Shown here: piece after piece, positions 24,992 through 33,010 of the stretch
How the letters are laid out: every line of letters starts with the position of its first letter
Numbering within the stretch: the first letter of the stretch is position 1
Source of the DNA: JANNXQ01 sp038238555
GTDB lineage: Bacteria > Verrucomicrobiota > Verrucomicrobiia > Chthoniobacterales > Chthoniobacteraceae
Direction: 5' to 3'
Length of the DNA: 64,000 bases
Assembly (NCBI GenBank): GCA_038238555.1
Contig: JBBRXP010000004.1
Span: 14,850-78,849 of the forward strand
Program-made: the position numbers and the translations under genes
Notes under the pieces: generated by a model
The model's database searches: none
What the model was told of the DNA's origin: nothing
What the model saw: only the letters and a program-made list of their open reading frames with translations

Positions 24992-25126
24992 ATGTCGAAA
25001 ATCCTGATCGTCGATGTGCCGACAGTCCTCGTGCTCGCCGAACATTTCATGGAAAGCGCCAGCACGCCGACGAAAAAACTGAGCGCCGCCGCGTCACGCG
25101 CGCTGCTCGAGCACCGCTGGCCCGTT
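24992..25126 (+). pseudogene. Possible remnant of a response regulator/sigma-54 activator
   Basis: The ATG at 24992 opens SKILIVDVPTVLVLAEHFME, then STPTKKLSAAASRALLEHRW and P. The first seven residues resemble the start of a receiver domain. The rest resembles the end of the AAA+ domain of NtrC-type activators (LAEHF, then LSPxALxALLxHxWPGNVREL). The conserved GNVREL does not follow. It looks like a regulator that lost nearly all of its middle and its end. The next 230 bp up to the hydrolase gene hold no convincing gene; the frames there are Arg/Pro-rich, with one hydrophobic stretch (IFLVAIFALLGSI) that may be another remnant. The call rests on short similarity only. Confidence 0.35.
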
Positions 25127-25358
25127 GCGGATGATGTCGCGCCATTCCCGCATCTTCCTCGTCGCTATTTTTGCGCTCTTGGGCTCGATTGCCCGGCGCT
25201 TGCCGCGAACGCGGCCGCCGACGCCCCGACCATCGCGACGATCGCTGCCGAAAAGGTGCGTGGCTCACGCAGCGCGCGACACGCTGTCCGAATGGCGGCT
25301 TTCGTTGCGTGCTCGCGGCGTCTGCAGGCGAATGATGGCGCGCAGAATTTTTCCTCCG

Positions 25359-26264
25359 ATGAAAGACACACTCACTCCGACAACTCGCTCACGGTCGTGC
25401 CGTTTCCCCCTCTTCTTCCTCGCGCCGCTTTGCCTTCTTCTGGAGCCCGCTTCCGCGGTGGAAATCGTGAAGACCGCCGACGTGCGCTACGCGGACGCGC
25501 CGCCGGGCGCGGACCCGAATCTCCTCTCGCTCGACCTCTACGCGCCGCGCAACGCGAAGCATCTGCCGGTAATGATTTACGTCCACGGCGGCGGCTGGAG
25601 AAAGGGCGACAAGAGCGAGGTGGATGCGAAGCCGGGTTACTTTACCGCGCGCGGATTTGTCTTTGTGAGCATCAACTACCGTTTCGTCCCCGGGGTGGAC
25701 ATCGTCACGCAGTTGCGGGACAGCGCGAACGCCATCGGCTGGGTGGGCGCGCACATTACCGCGCACGGCGGCGACCCCGAGCGGCTGCACCTTATCGGTC
25801 ACTCGGCGGGCGCGCATCACGTCGCCTTGCTCGCGACCAATGAGCGCTTCCTCGCCGCGGCAGGCGTGGCGCTCGAGCGAATCGCGAGCGTGGTGGAACT
25901 CGACGTGCAGGCGCTCGACGTGCCCAGGGTGATGGGCGAGGACGCCGCGCGCCGCACCGCGACCTTCGGCGCGGACGCGGCGGTGTGGCGGCAAATCTCG
26001 CCGCTGCATCACGTCGCGGCGGGCAAGGGCGTGCCGCCCTTTTTCCTCGTCGTCGCGCACCGCGTCGCGGCGAAGCTCGAGCAGGCCGCGGCCTTGCAAA
26101 AAGCGCTGCAAGCGGCGGGCGTGCGCTGCGAGTTGGTCGAGGCGCCGGAGCACGACCACAATTCGCTCAACCGCGCCATCGGCGTACGCGACGACGCGGT
26201 GACTCAGGCGATGGAAAAGTTTCACGACTCACTGCGAGACCGCGGCGCGCCCGCTGCGAAATGA
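25359..26264 (+). CDS. Secreted alpha/beta hydrolase (carboxylesterase-like)
   Basis: A 301-residue exported hydrolase. The signal peptide runs FPLFFLAPLCLLLEPASAV from the ATG at 25359. The oxyanion motif is VHGGGWRKGD, the nucleophile elbow is LIGHSAGAHH, and the probable catalytic His lies in EAPEHDHNSLNRA. The arrangement matches the BD-FAE/esterase-lipase group that often removes acyl groups from plant polysaccharides. Longer upstream frames begin in Arg/Pro-rich sequence and were rejected. It sits among pectate lyase, glycosidase and sulfatase genes, so a role as polysaccharide esterase is a reasonable inference. The gene appears intact. Confidence 0.85.
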   Translation: MKDTLTPTTRSRSCRFPLFFLAPLCLLLEPASAVEIVKTADVRYADAPPGADPNLLSLDLYAPRNAKHLPVMIYVHGGGWRKGDKSEVDAKPGYFTARGFVFVSINYRFVPGVDIVTQLRDSANAIGWVGAHITAHGGDPERLHLIGHSAGAHHVALLATNERFLAAAGVALERIASVVELDVQALDVPRVMGEDAARRTATFGADAAVWRQISPLHHVAAGKGVPPFFLVVAHRVAAKLEQAAALQKALQAAGVRCELVEAPEHDHNSLNRAIGVRDDAVTQAMEKFHDSLRDRGAPAAK

Positions 26265-26337
26265 CACCCACAGTAGTGAACGCGGGCCAGCGCGCCTCCG
26301 GCGTGGCAACTCACCAGCGGCCCGCCAAATTCTCGCC

Positions 26338-27238
26338 ATGAAACATCCATCCAAGCCCATCGAAGAAAACTCCTTCTCAACTGATCCGCACGCGGTTGAC
26401 CGGCGCGCTTTCATGAAAATCTCCGCGCTCGCCACCGCCACCGCCGCAGGCAGCGCGATGCCCGTCCGAAGCCAGGCCGGGCACGGACGCAGGGGCGCGC
26501 AAGAAAACATTTCTCGTCGTCGAGGGCCACATGGACGACGCGGAGATCGGCGCGGGCGGCGTCTTGATCCAGGCCGCGCGCGCGGGGCATCGCGTGGTCA
26601 TCGTCACGGTCGCGAGCGATTTCACGAGTTGGGCGCCGACCGTTGGGCGCGAGGAGAAGACCAAGGCCGAACTGGTCGAGCTGGCGAAGAGCTTCGGCTT
26701 CGAGAAGCGATTCATTGGCGGCAAATATCATCAGACCAGCGGCAGCGATCTCGATCTCAAGAAGAAGCTCGCGGAAATCTACGTCGAGCTGAAGCCGGAC
26801 GTGGCTTTCATCAGTCATCATGAAGATCACTGGCCCGATCATTACGGCAGCGGCCTCGCGGCAAAGGATGCGTTCCTTTTTTCTCACGGCCTCTCGCACG
26901 AAATGCGGCAGCTCCGCGCGCCGCTCATCCTCGGCTTCAGCGTCACGCCGGTGCAGACGTATCACTTCGAGCCGGATGTTTTTTACGACGTGACAGACGT
27001 GATGCCCGAATACAGGGACCTCATCGCGAAGGTCGAAGCGGTGCGCACCGGGCGCACGGTGGAGCGCGAAATCAAATACAAATTCATGACGCTGGCCGGC
27101 GCGCAGACGCTGCCCTTGAGCACACACGGCGCGCTCCGGCTCGCGGATGCGATCCGCTGGGGCGACCTAACCGGCTGCCAGTTTGCCGTCGGATTCAAAA
27201 CCGTGTGGGGACAAAGGCGGGGGCCGAATCTTTTCTGA
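26338..27238 (+). pseudogene. Tat-exported PIG-L-family deacetylase, frameshifted
   Basis: The ATG at 26338 opens a leader with a twin-arginine signal (DRRAFMKISALATATAAGSA). Shortly after it the frame is lost, and the enzyme continues one frame over from about 26480: KKTFLVVEGHMDDAEIGAGG, then HHEDHWPDHYGSG. The first motif is the HPDD-type zinc site (HMDD here) and the second provides the later His ligands. It would de-N-acetylate an amino sugar or related compound outside the cytoplasm. A single-base insertion near 26470-26480 separates signal and enzyme. The PIG-L part alone (26531-27238) is fully open, so a shortened cytoplasmic form is conceivable. Confidence 0.75.
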
Positions 27239-27246
27239 GCCAAGTG

Positions 27247-29083
27247 ATGAGTCCGAAAATCTGTTTCCTCCCCGCCCGCGGCGCCGCCATCGCGGCGTTG
27301 CTGGCGGCGGCTGATTCGTGGCGCGCGCAGCTTCCCGCCTTTCCGGGCGCGGAAGGCGCGGGCATGTTCACCACCGGCGGGCGCGGCGGCGCGGTCGTCC
27401 ACGTCACGAATCTCCACGCCAAAGGCCCCGGCTCGCTCGCGGACGCAGTGAGTCAGCCGAATCGCATCGTGGTGTTCGACGTGTCGGGAGTCATCGAACT
27501 CGCGAGCGAAAAGGGCGGCAAACTCAAGGCCGGTAAAATCGCCGTGAGCCAGCCGGGCATCACCATCGCGGGGCAGACGGCGCCGGGCGAAGGCATCTGC
27601 CTCAAAGGCGGCTCGCTGCACAATCTCCGCGGGCAACGTGATCGTGCGCCATCTGCGTTCGCGCCGCGGCTTTGTGCGCGACGCCGACACGGGCGACGCC
27701 ATCGAATTGAAAGCGCCAACCGAGGGCGAGAGGACCGTCGCGAGCGGGCAAAGCACGGCGGCGTTTGAAAAGCGGACGAAGAAAAAAGGCGAGCGCAGCA
27801 AAGCCGTCTTCGAGTTTGCAAGCATGTCCAACGCGATCATCGACCACTGCTCGACCTCGTGGGCGACGGATGAAAATCTCACCGCCACGCATGTCGATCG
27901 CACCACCGTCTCGTGGTGCATCGCGGCGGAAGGCTGCGATTACGCAAACGAAAAACAGACGCCGCCGAATCACAGCGAAGGCTCGCTCTGGGGCTCCTCC
28001 GCGCCGAACGGGCGGTCGACGATGCATCACATGCTTTACGCTCACAACCGGCTGCGCAACCCGCGCACCACGGGCGAAGCGGAGTTGCCCGCGGTGCTCA
28101 ACTTTTACAACAACGTGATCTACAACTGGTCGGAATACGCCTCGCACACCGGCAGCGAGCGCGTGCTGCTGAACTGGCTCAACAACTACTACAAGCCCGG
28201 CCCCGACACGCCCGCCGCCATCGCCGCGCACATGTTTGAATTCCACGGCGACCCCGGAGCGCGGCTCTTTTCCAGCGGCAACTTCATCGAAGGCGCACCG
28301 GCCGCGAGCGCGCGCAACAAGCTGGCCGTTTTTCACAATCAGAAATTCAAGCGCGTCTCCCTCGCCGATCGCGAGGCGATGAAAGTCGATGCGCCTTTTG
28401 CCGACGCGCCCGCGCATTTGCAGACAGCACAGGACGCGTTTCTTTCCGTGCTTGCCGACACGGGCGCGACGCTGCCGGCGCGCGACGCGGTGGACTTGCG
28501 CATCATCAATAGCGTCCGCTCCGGCACCGGCAGAATCATCGGCAAAGAAACCGATCTGCCCGAGAACGAGCGCTGGCCCGACTACCGCTCGCTGCCCGCG
28601 CCGAAGGACAGCGACAGCGACGGCATCCCGGATTTTTGGGAGCAGCAGTTTGGATTGAATCCGAGCGACAAGACCGACAGCGCTAAAATTTCCAGCGGCG
28701 GTTACGCAGACATCGAGCACTACTTCAATAACACCGATCCGAACGGCGGCGACGCGCCCATCGTCTTCATCTCCGCCACCGTCTCGCGCGCCGCGGTGAG
28801 CGAGCCCGGCGAGTGGCGTATCACGCGCACTGGCGATACTTCCAGAGCGCTGAAAGTAAGTTACTCGATGAGCGGCGACGCCGTGAGCGGGCAAGACTTT
28901 GAAAAACTTTCCGGCAGCCTGGAGATCCCGTCTGGAAAATCGTTCGCGGTCCTCGCGCTGAAACCGCGTGCGACGGAGCGCGGCGACAAGACGGCGATCG
29001 TTTCGCTCGCGCCCGGTGGCACCGCGTATTACACCGGCTGTCCTTCCGCATCACTCGTGGTCATCCAAAAAGTCCTTCCATGA
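27247..29083 (+). pseudogene. Secreted pectate lyase with Calx-beta domain, frameshifted
   Basis: The ATG at 27247 opens a signal peptide and the pectate-lyase start LPAFPGAEGAGMFTTGGRGG, then PGITIAGQTAPGEGICLKGG. After GGSL (about 27619) one extra base shifts the frame; removing it restores LTISAGNVIVRHLRSRRGF. The rest of the PL1-like beta-helix follows (AIIDHCSTSWATDENLT, LYAHNRLRNPRTTG, NFYNNVIYNW), with a calcium-binding DSDSDGIPDFWEQQFGLNPS. A Calx-beta domain occupies the last 100 residues. It should cleave pectate outside the cell. The downstream part (27638-29083) is open over 481 codons, so the damage is a single site. Confidence 0.82.
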
Positions 29084-30711
29084 AATTCACCCTCCCCGCT
29101 CTCCTCTCCGCTACGGCCTTTGCCACTGCCGCGCCTCTGCCAAGAACGCTGCTCTTCGTCGATGACCACGACGTCCTCTATCGCTCGGGCACGAAGAAGG
29201 AAGTCGTGCCGCTCCGCAAATTCGAGGGCAATCCGGTCCTCGCGCCGGACTATCCCTGGGAAGCGATGATTGGCTGGGCCAGCACTTGGCGCGATTCGAA
29301 GACGGGCAAGTATCAGATGTGGTATCAGGCTTATCAGGAGAAGCGCGTCGAAGATAAGCGACTGAAATGCGTGGTGGCTTATGCCGAGTCGGATGATGGG
29401 AAGAAGTGGGTGAAGCCTAAGTTAGGGTTGTTTCCTTTTTACGAAACCAAGGAGACGAACATCGTGCTGATCGGTGGACCCAACGGCTATGGCGACCGCT
29501 ATTGCAACTCGGTCCTCGTCGATACGCGCGATCCCGATCCGGCGCGGCGTTACAAGATGATGTATTACGATTGGGAGCCAGACGATGAGCGCCACCTCGG
29601 CGCGGGGACGCACGTGGCTTTCTCCCCCGATGGCATCCATTGGACAAAGCACCAAGGCATGGTGCAAAAGACCTCATACGGAGCGAAGGGTAAGCAGATG
29701 CCCTTTGAGGGTGAGAGCATCCATCTCGTAGGCCCGGTGAAGAATGGTCGGCCGAGCCAGAGCTGGTTGGTGCCCTTGTCCATGTCGGATGCGCAGGATG
29801 TATTCTACGATGACTTGAAGGGCTGCTACGTCGGCTATGGCAAGATGTGGATGCAGGGGCCGGACGGCGGCTCGCACTGGAAGCACGGCATGGGTCGGAG
29901 CGAGAGCCAGGATTTCATCCATTGGTCGAAGCCGCAATTCCTCCTCGGCGTGGGCGACAACGATCCGCCGCAGTTGGAATTCCACACCTCGCCGGTCTTT
30001 CCCTACAACGGGCAATACTTCTCGCTGAACCAGATCTTGAATCGTACCGCCGGCGTGATGGACATCGAGCTGATGAGCAGCCGCGATGGCTTCAAATGGG
30101 ATCGCCCTTATGCCGGCATTCACTTTCTCGAGCGCGGCACCGGCGCGGTCTTCGACGCGGCGACGATGCTGACCAATGGCACGCCGCTGCTCATCGGCGA
30201 TGAGATGTGGTTCTACTACGGCGGCTATCGCGGCACGGCCATCGGGGCGGTGGGCCTCGACCGGCAAGTGATCGGCTCGAAGGATGTTTTCAGCGGCATC
30301 GGGCTGGCAATGATGAAGAAGGATCGCTTCGTGGCGGTCGTGCCCGAACCCGAGATTGGCCTGCGCAACAGCCTCAAGATGACGCGCGACACGGTCGGCA
30401 AGGCGGCGCCCACTTTGGCCAAGCCGAATACCATCGGCCAAGTCACGCTCCGGCCCATCGACCTCAGCAAGGTGAAGGAACTAAGTATCAATGCCGATGC
30501 GTCGAAGGGTAAGCTGTGGGTCGAGATACTGAATGAAGACGGTTATCGCGTGAGAGGTTTTTCCAAGGACGATGCCGCGCCGCTCACCGCGGATGCGCTG
30601 GAGCAGAAAGTAACCTGGAAGGAGAAAGACCTGAGCCAGTTAAAGCCCGGCACTTACATGCTGCGCATCCACCTCGACAACGCGAAGTTCTTCGCCTGCA
30701 TGCTCCGATGA
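29080..30711 (+). CDS. Secreted five-bladed beta-propeller protein (GH32/GH43-like), paralogue 1
   Basis: A 543-residue exported protein. The signal peptide (FTLPALLSATAFATAAPLP) leads directly to TLLFVDDHDVLYRSGTKKEV. Repeated blade motifs are visible: KYQMWYQAYQEKRVEDKR, VAYAESDDGKKWVKPKLGLF, AFSPDGIHWTKH, GRSESQDFIHWSKPQFLL and LMSSRDGFKWDRP. This is the pattern of GH32/GH43-like secreted hydrolases common in Planctomycetes and Verrucomicrobia. A beta-sandwich tail follows (TIGQVTLRPIDLSKVKEL, ending LRIHLDNAKFFACML). The catalytic acids were not identified with certainty. ATGA overlap with the pectate-lyase stop suggests coupling. Paralogue 2 at 31193 is closely related. Confidence 0.85.
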   Translation: MKFTLPALLSATAFATAAPLPRTLLFVDDHDVLYRSGTKKEVVPLRKFEGNPVLAPDYPWEAMIGWASTWRDSKTGKYQMWYQAYQEKRVEDKRLKCVVAYAESDDGKKWVKPKLGLFPFYETKETNIVLIGGPNGYGDRYCNSVLVDTRDPDPARRYKMMYYDWEPDDERHLGAGTHVAFSPDGIHWTKHQGMVQKTSYGAKGKQMPFEGESIHLVGPVKNGRPSQSWLVPLSMSDAQDVFYDDLKGCYVGYGKMWMQGPDGGSHWKHGMGRSESQDFIHWSKPQFLLGVGDNDPPQLEFHTSPVFPYNGQYFSLNQILNRTAGVMDIELMSSRDGFKWDRPYAGIHFLERGTGAVFDAATMLTNGTPLLIGDEMWFYYGGYRGTAIGAVGLDRQVIGSKDVFSGIGLAMMKKDRFVAVVPEPEIGLRNSLKMTRDTVGKAAPTLAKPNTIGQVTLRPIDLSKVKELSINADASKGKLWVEILNEDGYRVRGFSKDDAAPLTADALEQKVTWKEKDLSQLKPGTYMLRIHLDNAKFFACMLR

Positions 30712-30720
30712 GCCGCAAGG

Positions 30721-30812
30721 AATGTCAGCCGAATGGTGTCAGCCGAATAATGGAAAGGGTCGAAAACATCTTCATTTGAATTTCATTCGGCTGACACCTT
30801 TTCGGCTGACAA
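30721..30812. repeat. 14-bp repeat hairpin, copy 1 (TGTCAGCCGAATGG)
   Basis: Two direct copies of TGTCAGCCGAAT (30723-30734, 30737-30748), a 36-nt spacer, then two inverted copies (30785-30796, 30801-30811, the last with a small change). The arms can pair into a stem of about 26 bp. It lies directly after the stop of the first glycosidase paralogue. The same unit recurs at 31159-31282. Confidence 0.9.
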
Positions 30813-30828
30813 TAATCCGCGTGCCCAT

Positions 30829-31236
30829 CTATTGCCCCCTCGCCTTTCGCAACCTCACCAAAGCTGAGTTCGACGCGCCTATGTCACGCAGAATGCCTTG
30901 AGTCGGCTTTGTGACGAGCGGGTCTATGAAAACGATCTTGCCCTGCGCGTGCCGGTAGTTCGTGAAGGTCACAAACTCGGCACCCATCGCATCCAGTCTC
31001 ATGCGGAAGGAATGTTCTTCCTCGTCACGACCCTCCCCCGTGATGTGGAGCAGCACGAGGCACATATCCGAAGGCTGCTTCAACTCACGGGGTTCAAAGC
31101 GGTCCAGTGAATTAATCTGAATCACAACTGGGTGCAGTTCATCACAGTCCAGAAGTGATGTCAGCCGAATGGTGTCAGCCGAATAAATACTAATGAAAGA
31201 CCATCTTCCACCTTCGAAACATTCGGCTGACACCAT
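30829..31236 (-). CDS. Hypothetical protein with repeat-derived N-terminus
   Basis: A 135-residue reading frame between the two hairpin repeats. The C-terminal 105 residues look like a genuine protein (RMRLDAMGAEFVTFTNYRHA, GKIVFIDPLVTKPTQGILRD, NSALVRLRKARG), with sensible codon use. I do not recognise the family. The N-terminal 30 residues include YSADTIRLTS, which is a translation of the 14-bp repeat, so the original start has been displaced. It overlaps the start of the divergent gene at 31193 by 44 nt. It may be a truncated gene; expression is uncertain. Confidence 0.45.
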   Translation of the reverse strand: MVSAECFEGGRWSFISIYSADTIRLTSLLDCDELHPVVIQINSLDRFEPRELKQPSDMCLVLLHITGEGRDEEEHSFRMRLDAMGAEFVTFTNYRHAQGKIVFIDPLVTKPTQGILRDIGASNSALVRLRKARGQ

Positions 31237-31284
31237 TCGGCTGACAATTCCCAGCTATTCGGCTGACCCCATTCGGCTGACATC
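31157..31284. repeat. 14-bp repeat hairpin, copy 2 (two direct, four inverted units)
   Basis: Direct units lie at 31159-31170 and 31173-31184. Inverted units lie at 31221-31232, 31235-31246, 31257-31268 and 31271-31282. The spacing inside each pair is 14 nt, as in copy 1. In both possible coding directions the unit translates as SADTIRLT. It overlaps the first codons of the genes on either side. Confidence 0.9.
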
Positions 31285-32899
31285 AATCCTCATCGTTTGC
31301 ACGCAACTGGCGGCGGTGGAAACGCTGCTGTTTGTGGACGACTACGAAGTGCTCTACCGCTCGGGCACGAAGAAGCAGGTGCATCAGTTGGAGAAGTTCA
31401 AAGGCAATCCCGTCGTCACGCCCGACAATCCGGAACTCCCTTGGGAGAAATCCATCCAATGGGTCAGCGTCCATCGCGATGCAAAGACCGGGAAGATGCA
31501 AATGTGGTATCAGGCGTATTCGGGAAAGGGCGCGGAGGACAAGCGCTTCAAATCCGTCGTCGCCTACGCCGAGTCGTCTGATGGCATCACGTGGGTCAAA
31601 CCGAAGCTGATGCTCTTCCCGTATCAGACGCGCGGCTTCGACGTGAAGGAAACCAACATCGTGCTCATCGGCGCGGCCGATGGCTATGGCGACCGTTACG
31701 CCAACTCCGTGGTGGTGAATCCCGACGAGACCGATCCCGCGAAGAAATACAAGATGGTCTTCTACGACTGGAACGGCGGCGAGGGCGAGGCGGGCGTCGC
31801 CGGAGTTTGCGTGGCCTTCTCGCCCGATGGCATTCACTGGACCAGGCAGGGCGGCGTGTTGATGGAAACAACCTACGGCGCGAAGACCATGCAGCCGCCC
31901 TTCGAGGATGAGAGCGTTTATTTTCATCTCAAGAATCCCGATGGCCGCGAGTGGCGGCAGTGGCGTTATCCCATGTCGCTCGGCGACGCCGCGGACGTGC
32001 TGTGGGAGGCCCGGCTCAAGCGCTACGTCATCTACGGCAAGATGTGGATCAGCGGCCCCGATGGCGGCATCAATTGGAAACACGGCATGGGCCGCAGCGA
32101 GAGCACGGACTTCCTCCACTGGTCGCGTCCGCAACTGCTCACCCATACCGACGAGCACGACCCCGCGAACCTCGAGTTCCACACCTCGCCGGTGTTCATC
32201 CACGAAGGCGTGTATTTCTCCCTCAACCAGCTCTACACCCGCGAGAACTCCACGATGGACATTGAGCTGATGACCAGCCGCGACGGCCTGCGCTGGGATC
32301 GCACCTTTGCGCGGCAGCAGGTGCTCGTGCGCGGCGGAAAGAAATTTTTCGACGCGAGCTTCCTGCTCACCAACGGCAATCCCATCGCGATGGGCGATGA
32401 AGTGTGGTTCTACTACGGCGGCGTCCTCGGCATCGTGCGCTTTCCGAATCCCGATGAGAAAGACATGCCCAAGCGCGCCACCGAATACGGCAGCGGCGTG
32501 GGCCTCGCGAGAATCAAACGCGACCGCTTCGTGGGCATCGCGCCCGATCCGCGCGCCGCGCTGCGCAATTGGAACCCGAACGACCCGCTGAAGAAACCGG
32601 AGCCGCCCGCCAATACCATCGGTCAGGTCACGTTGAAGGCCCGCGATCTATCCGCGGTGAAAGCCATTCTCGTCAACGCGAGGACCGAGGCGGGCGGCGC
32701 GGTGCGTCTGGAGATTCTCAATGAAGACGGTTACCGCCTGCACGGTTTCACGAGGGATGAAGCTATCCCTATGACTGGCGACAAAGTGGATTTCACGACC
32801 GCGTGGAAAGAGAAGTCCCTCGCCGATCTCAAGCCGGGAAAATACCAGCTCCGCTTTCATCTCGACTGCGCCGAACTCTTTGCTTGCTCGCTGAAATGA
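31193..32899 (+). CDS. Five-bladed beta-propeller protein (GH32/GH43-like), paralogue 2, N-terminus replaced by repeat
   Basis: A 568-residue paralogue of the protein at 29080. Its core begins TLLFVDDYEVLYRSGTKKQ, and blade motifs KMQMWYQAYSGKGAEDKR, VAYAESSDGITWVKPKLML, AFSPDGIHWTRQ, GRSESTDFLHWSRPQ and LMTSRDGLRWDRTFAR follow, with the same C-terminal sandwich. The first 30 residues (HSADTIRLTIPSYSADPIRL and so on) are encoded by the 14-bp repeat. Only SILIVCTQLAAVE remains of what was probably a signal peptide. Export is therefore doubtful. An internal start is possible but no strong one is seen. Between its stop and the sulfatase lies only a short, unconvincing reading frame. Confidence 0.78.
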   Translation: MKDHLPPSKHSADTIRLTIPSYSADPIRLTSILIVCTQLAAVETLLFVDDYEVLYRSGTKKQVHQLEKFKGNPVVTPDNPELPWEKSIQWVSVHRDAKTGKMQMWYQAYSGKGAEDKRFKSVVAYAESSDGITWVKPKLMLFPYQTRGFDVKETNIVLIGAADGYGDRYANSVVVNPDETDPAKKYKMVFYDWNGGEGEAGVAGVCVAFSPDGIHWTRQGGVLMETTYGAKTMQPPFEDESVYFHLKNPDGREWRQWRYPMSLGDAADVLWEARLKRYVIYGKMWISGPDGGINWKHGMGRSESTDFLHWSRPQLLTHTDEHDPANLEFHTSPVFIHEGVYFSLNQLYTRENSTMDIELMTSRDGLRWDRTFARQQVLVRGGKKFFDASFLLTNGNPIAMGDEVWFYYGGVLGIVRFPNPDEKDMPKRATEYGSGVGLARIKRDRFVGIAPDPRAALRNWNPNDPLKKPEPPANTIGQVTLKARDLSAVKAILVNARTEAGGAVRLEILNEDGYRLHGFTRDEAIPMTGDKVDFTTAWKEKSLADLKPGKYQLRFHLDCAELFACSLK

Positions 32900-33010
32900 A
32901 GGCGAGTCGTTCTGCGGCGTTAGAGAAGCAACTCAAACGAAAGTATCAAACTTACCCACTACCTTTGGCACGGACGGACGAGGCTTTATAACTGACAACC
33001 AATAACTCCC

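Noticed and set aside
27602..28894. Minus-strand frame of 430 codons opposite the pectate lyase
   Set aside because: His/Arg/Val-rich antisense frame without motifs; the plus-strand pectate lyase is well supported.
32896..32991. Short reading frame between the second propeller gene and the sulfatase
   Set aside because: 31 residues, no recognisable features and no clear ribosome-binding site.
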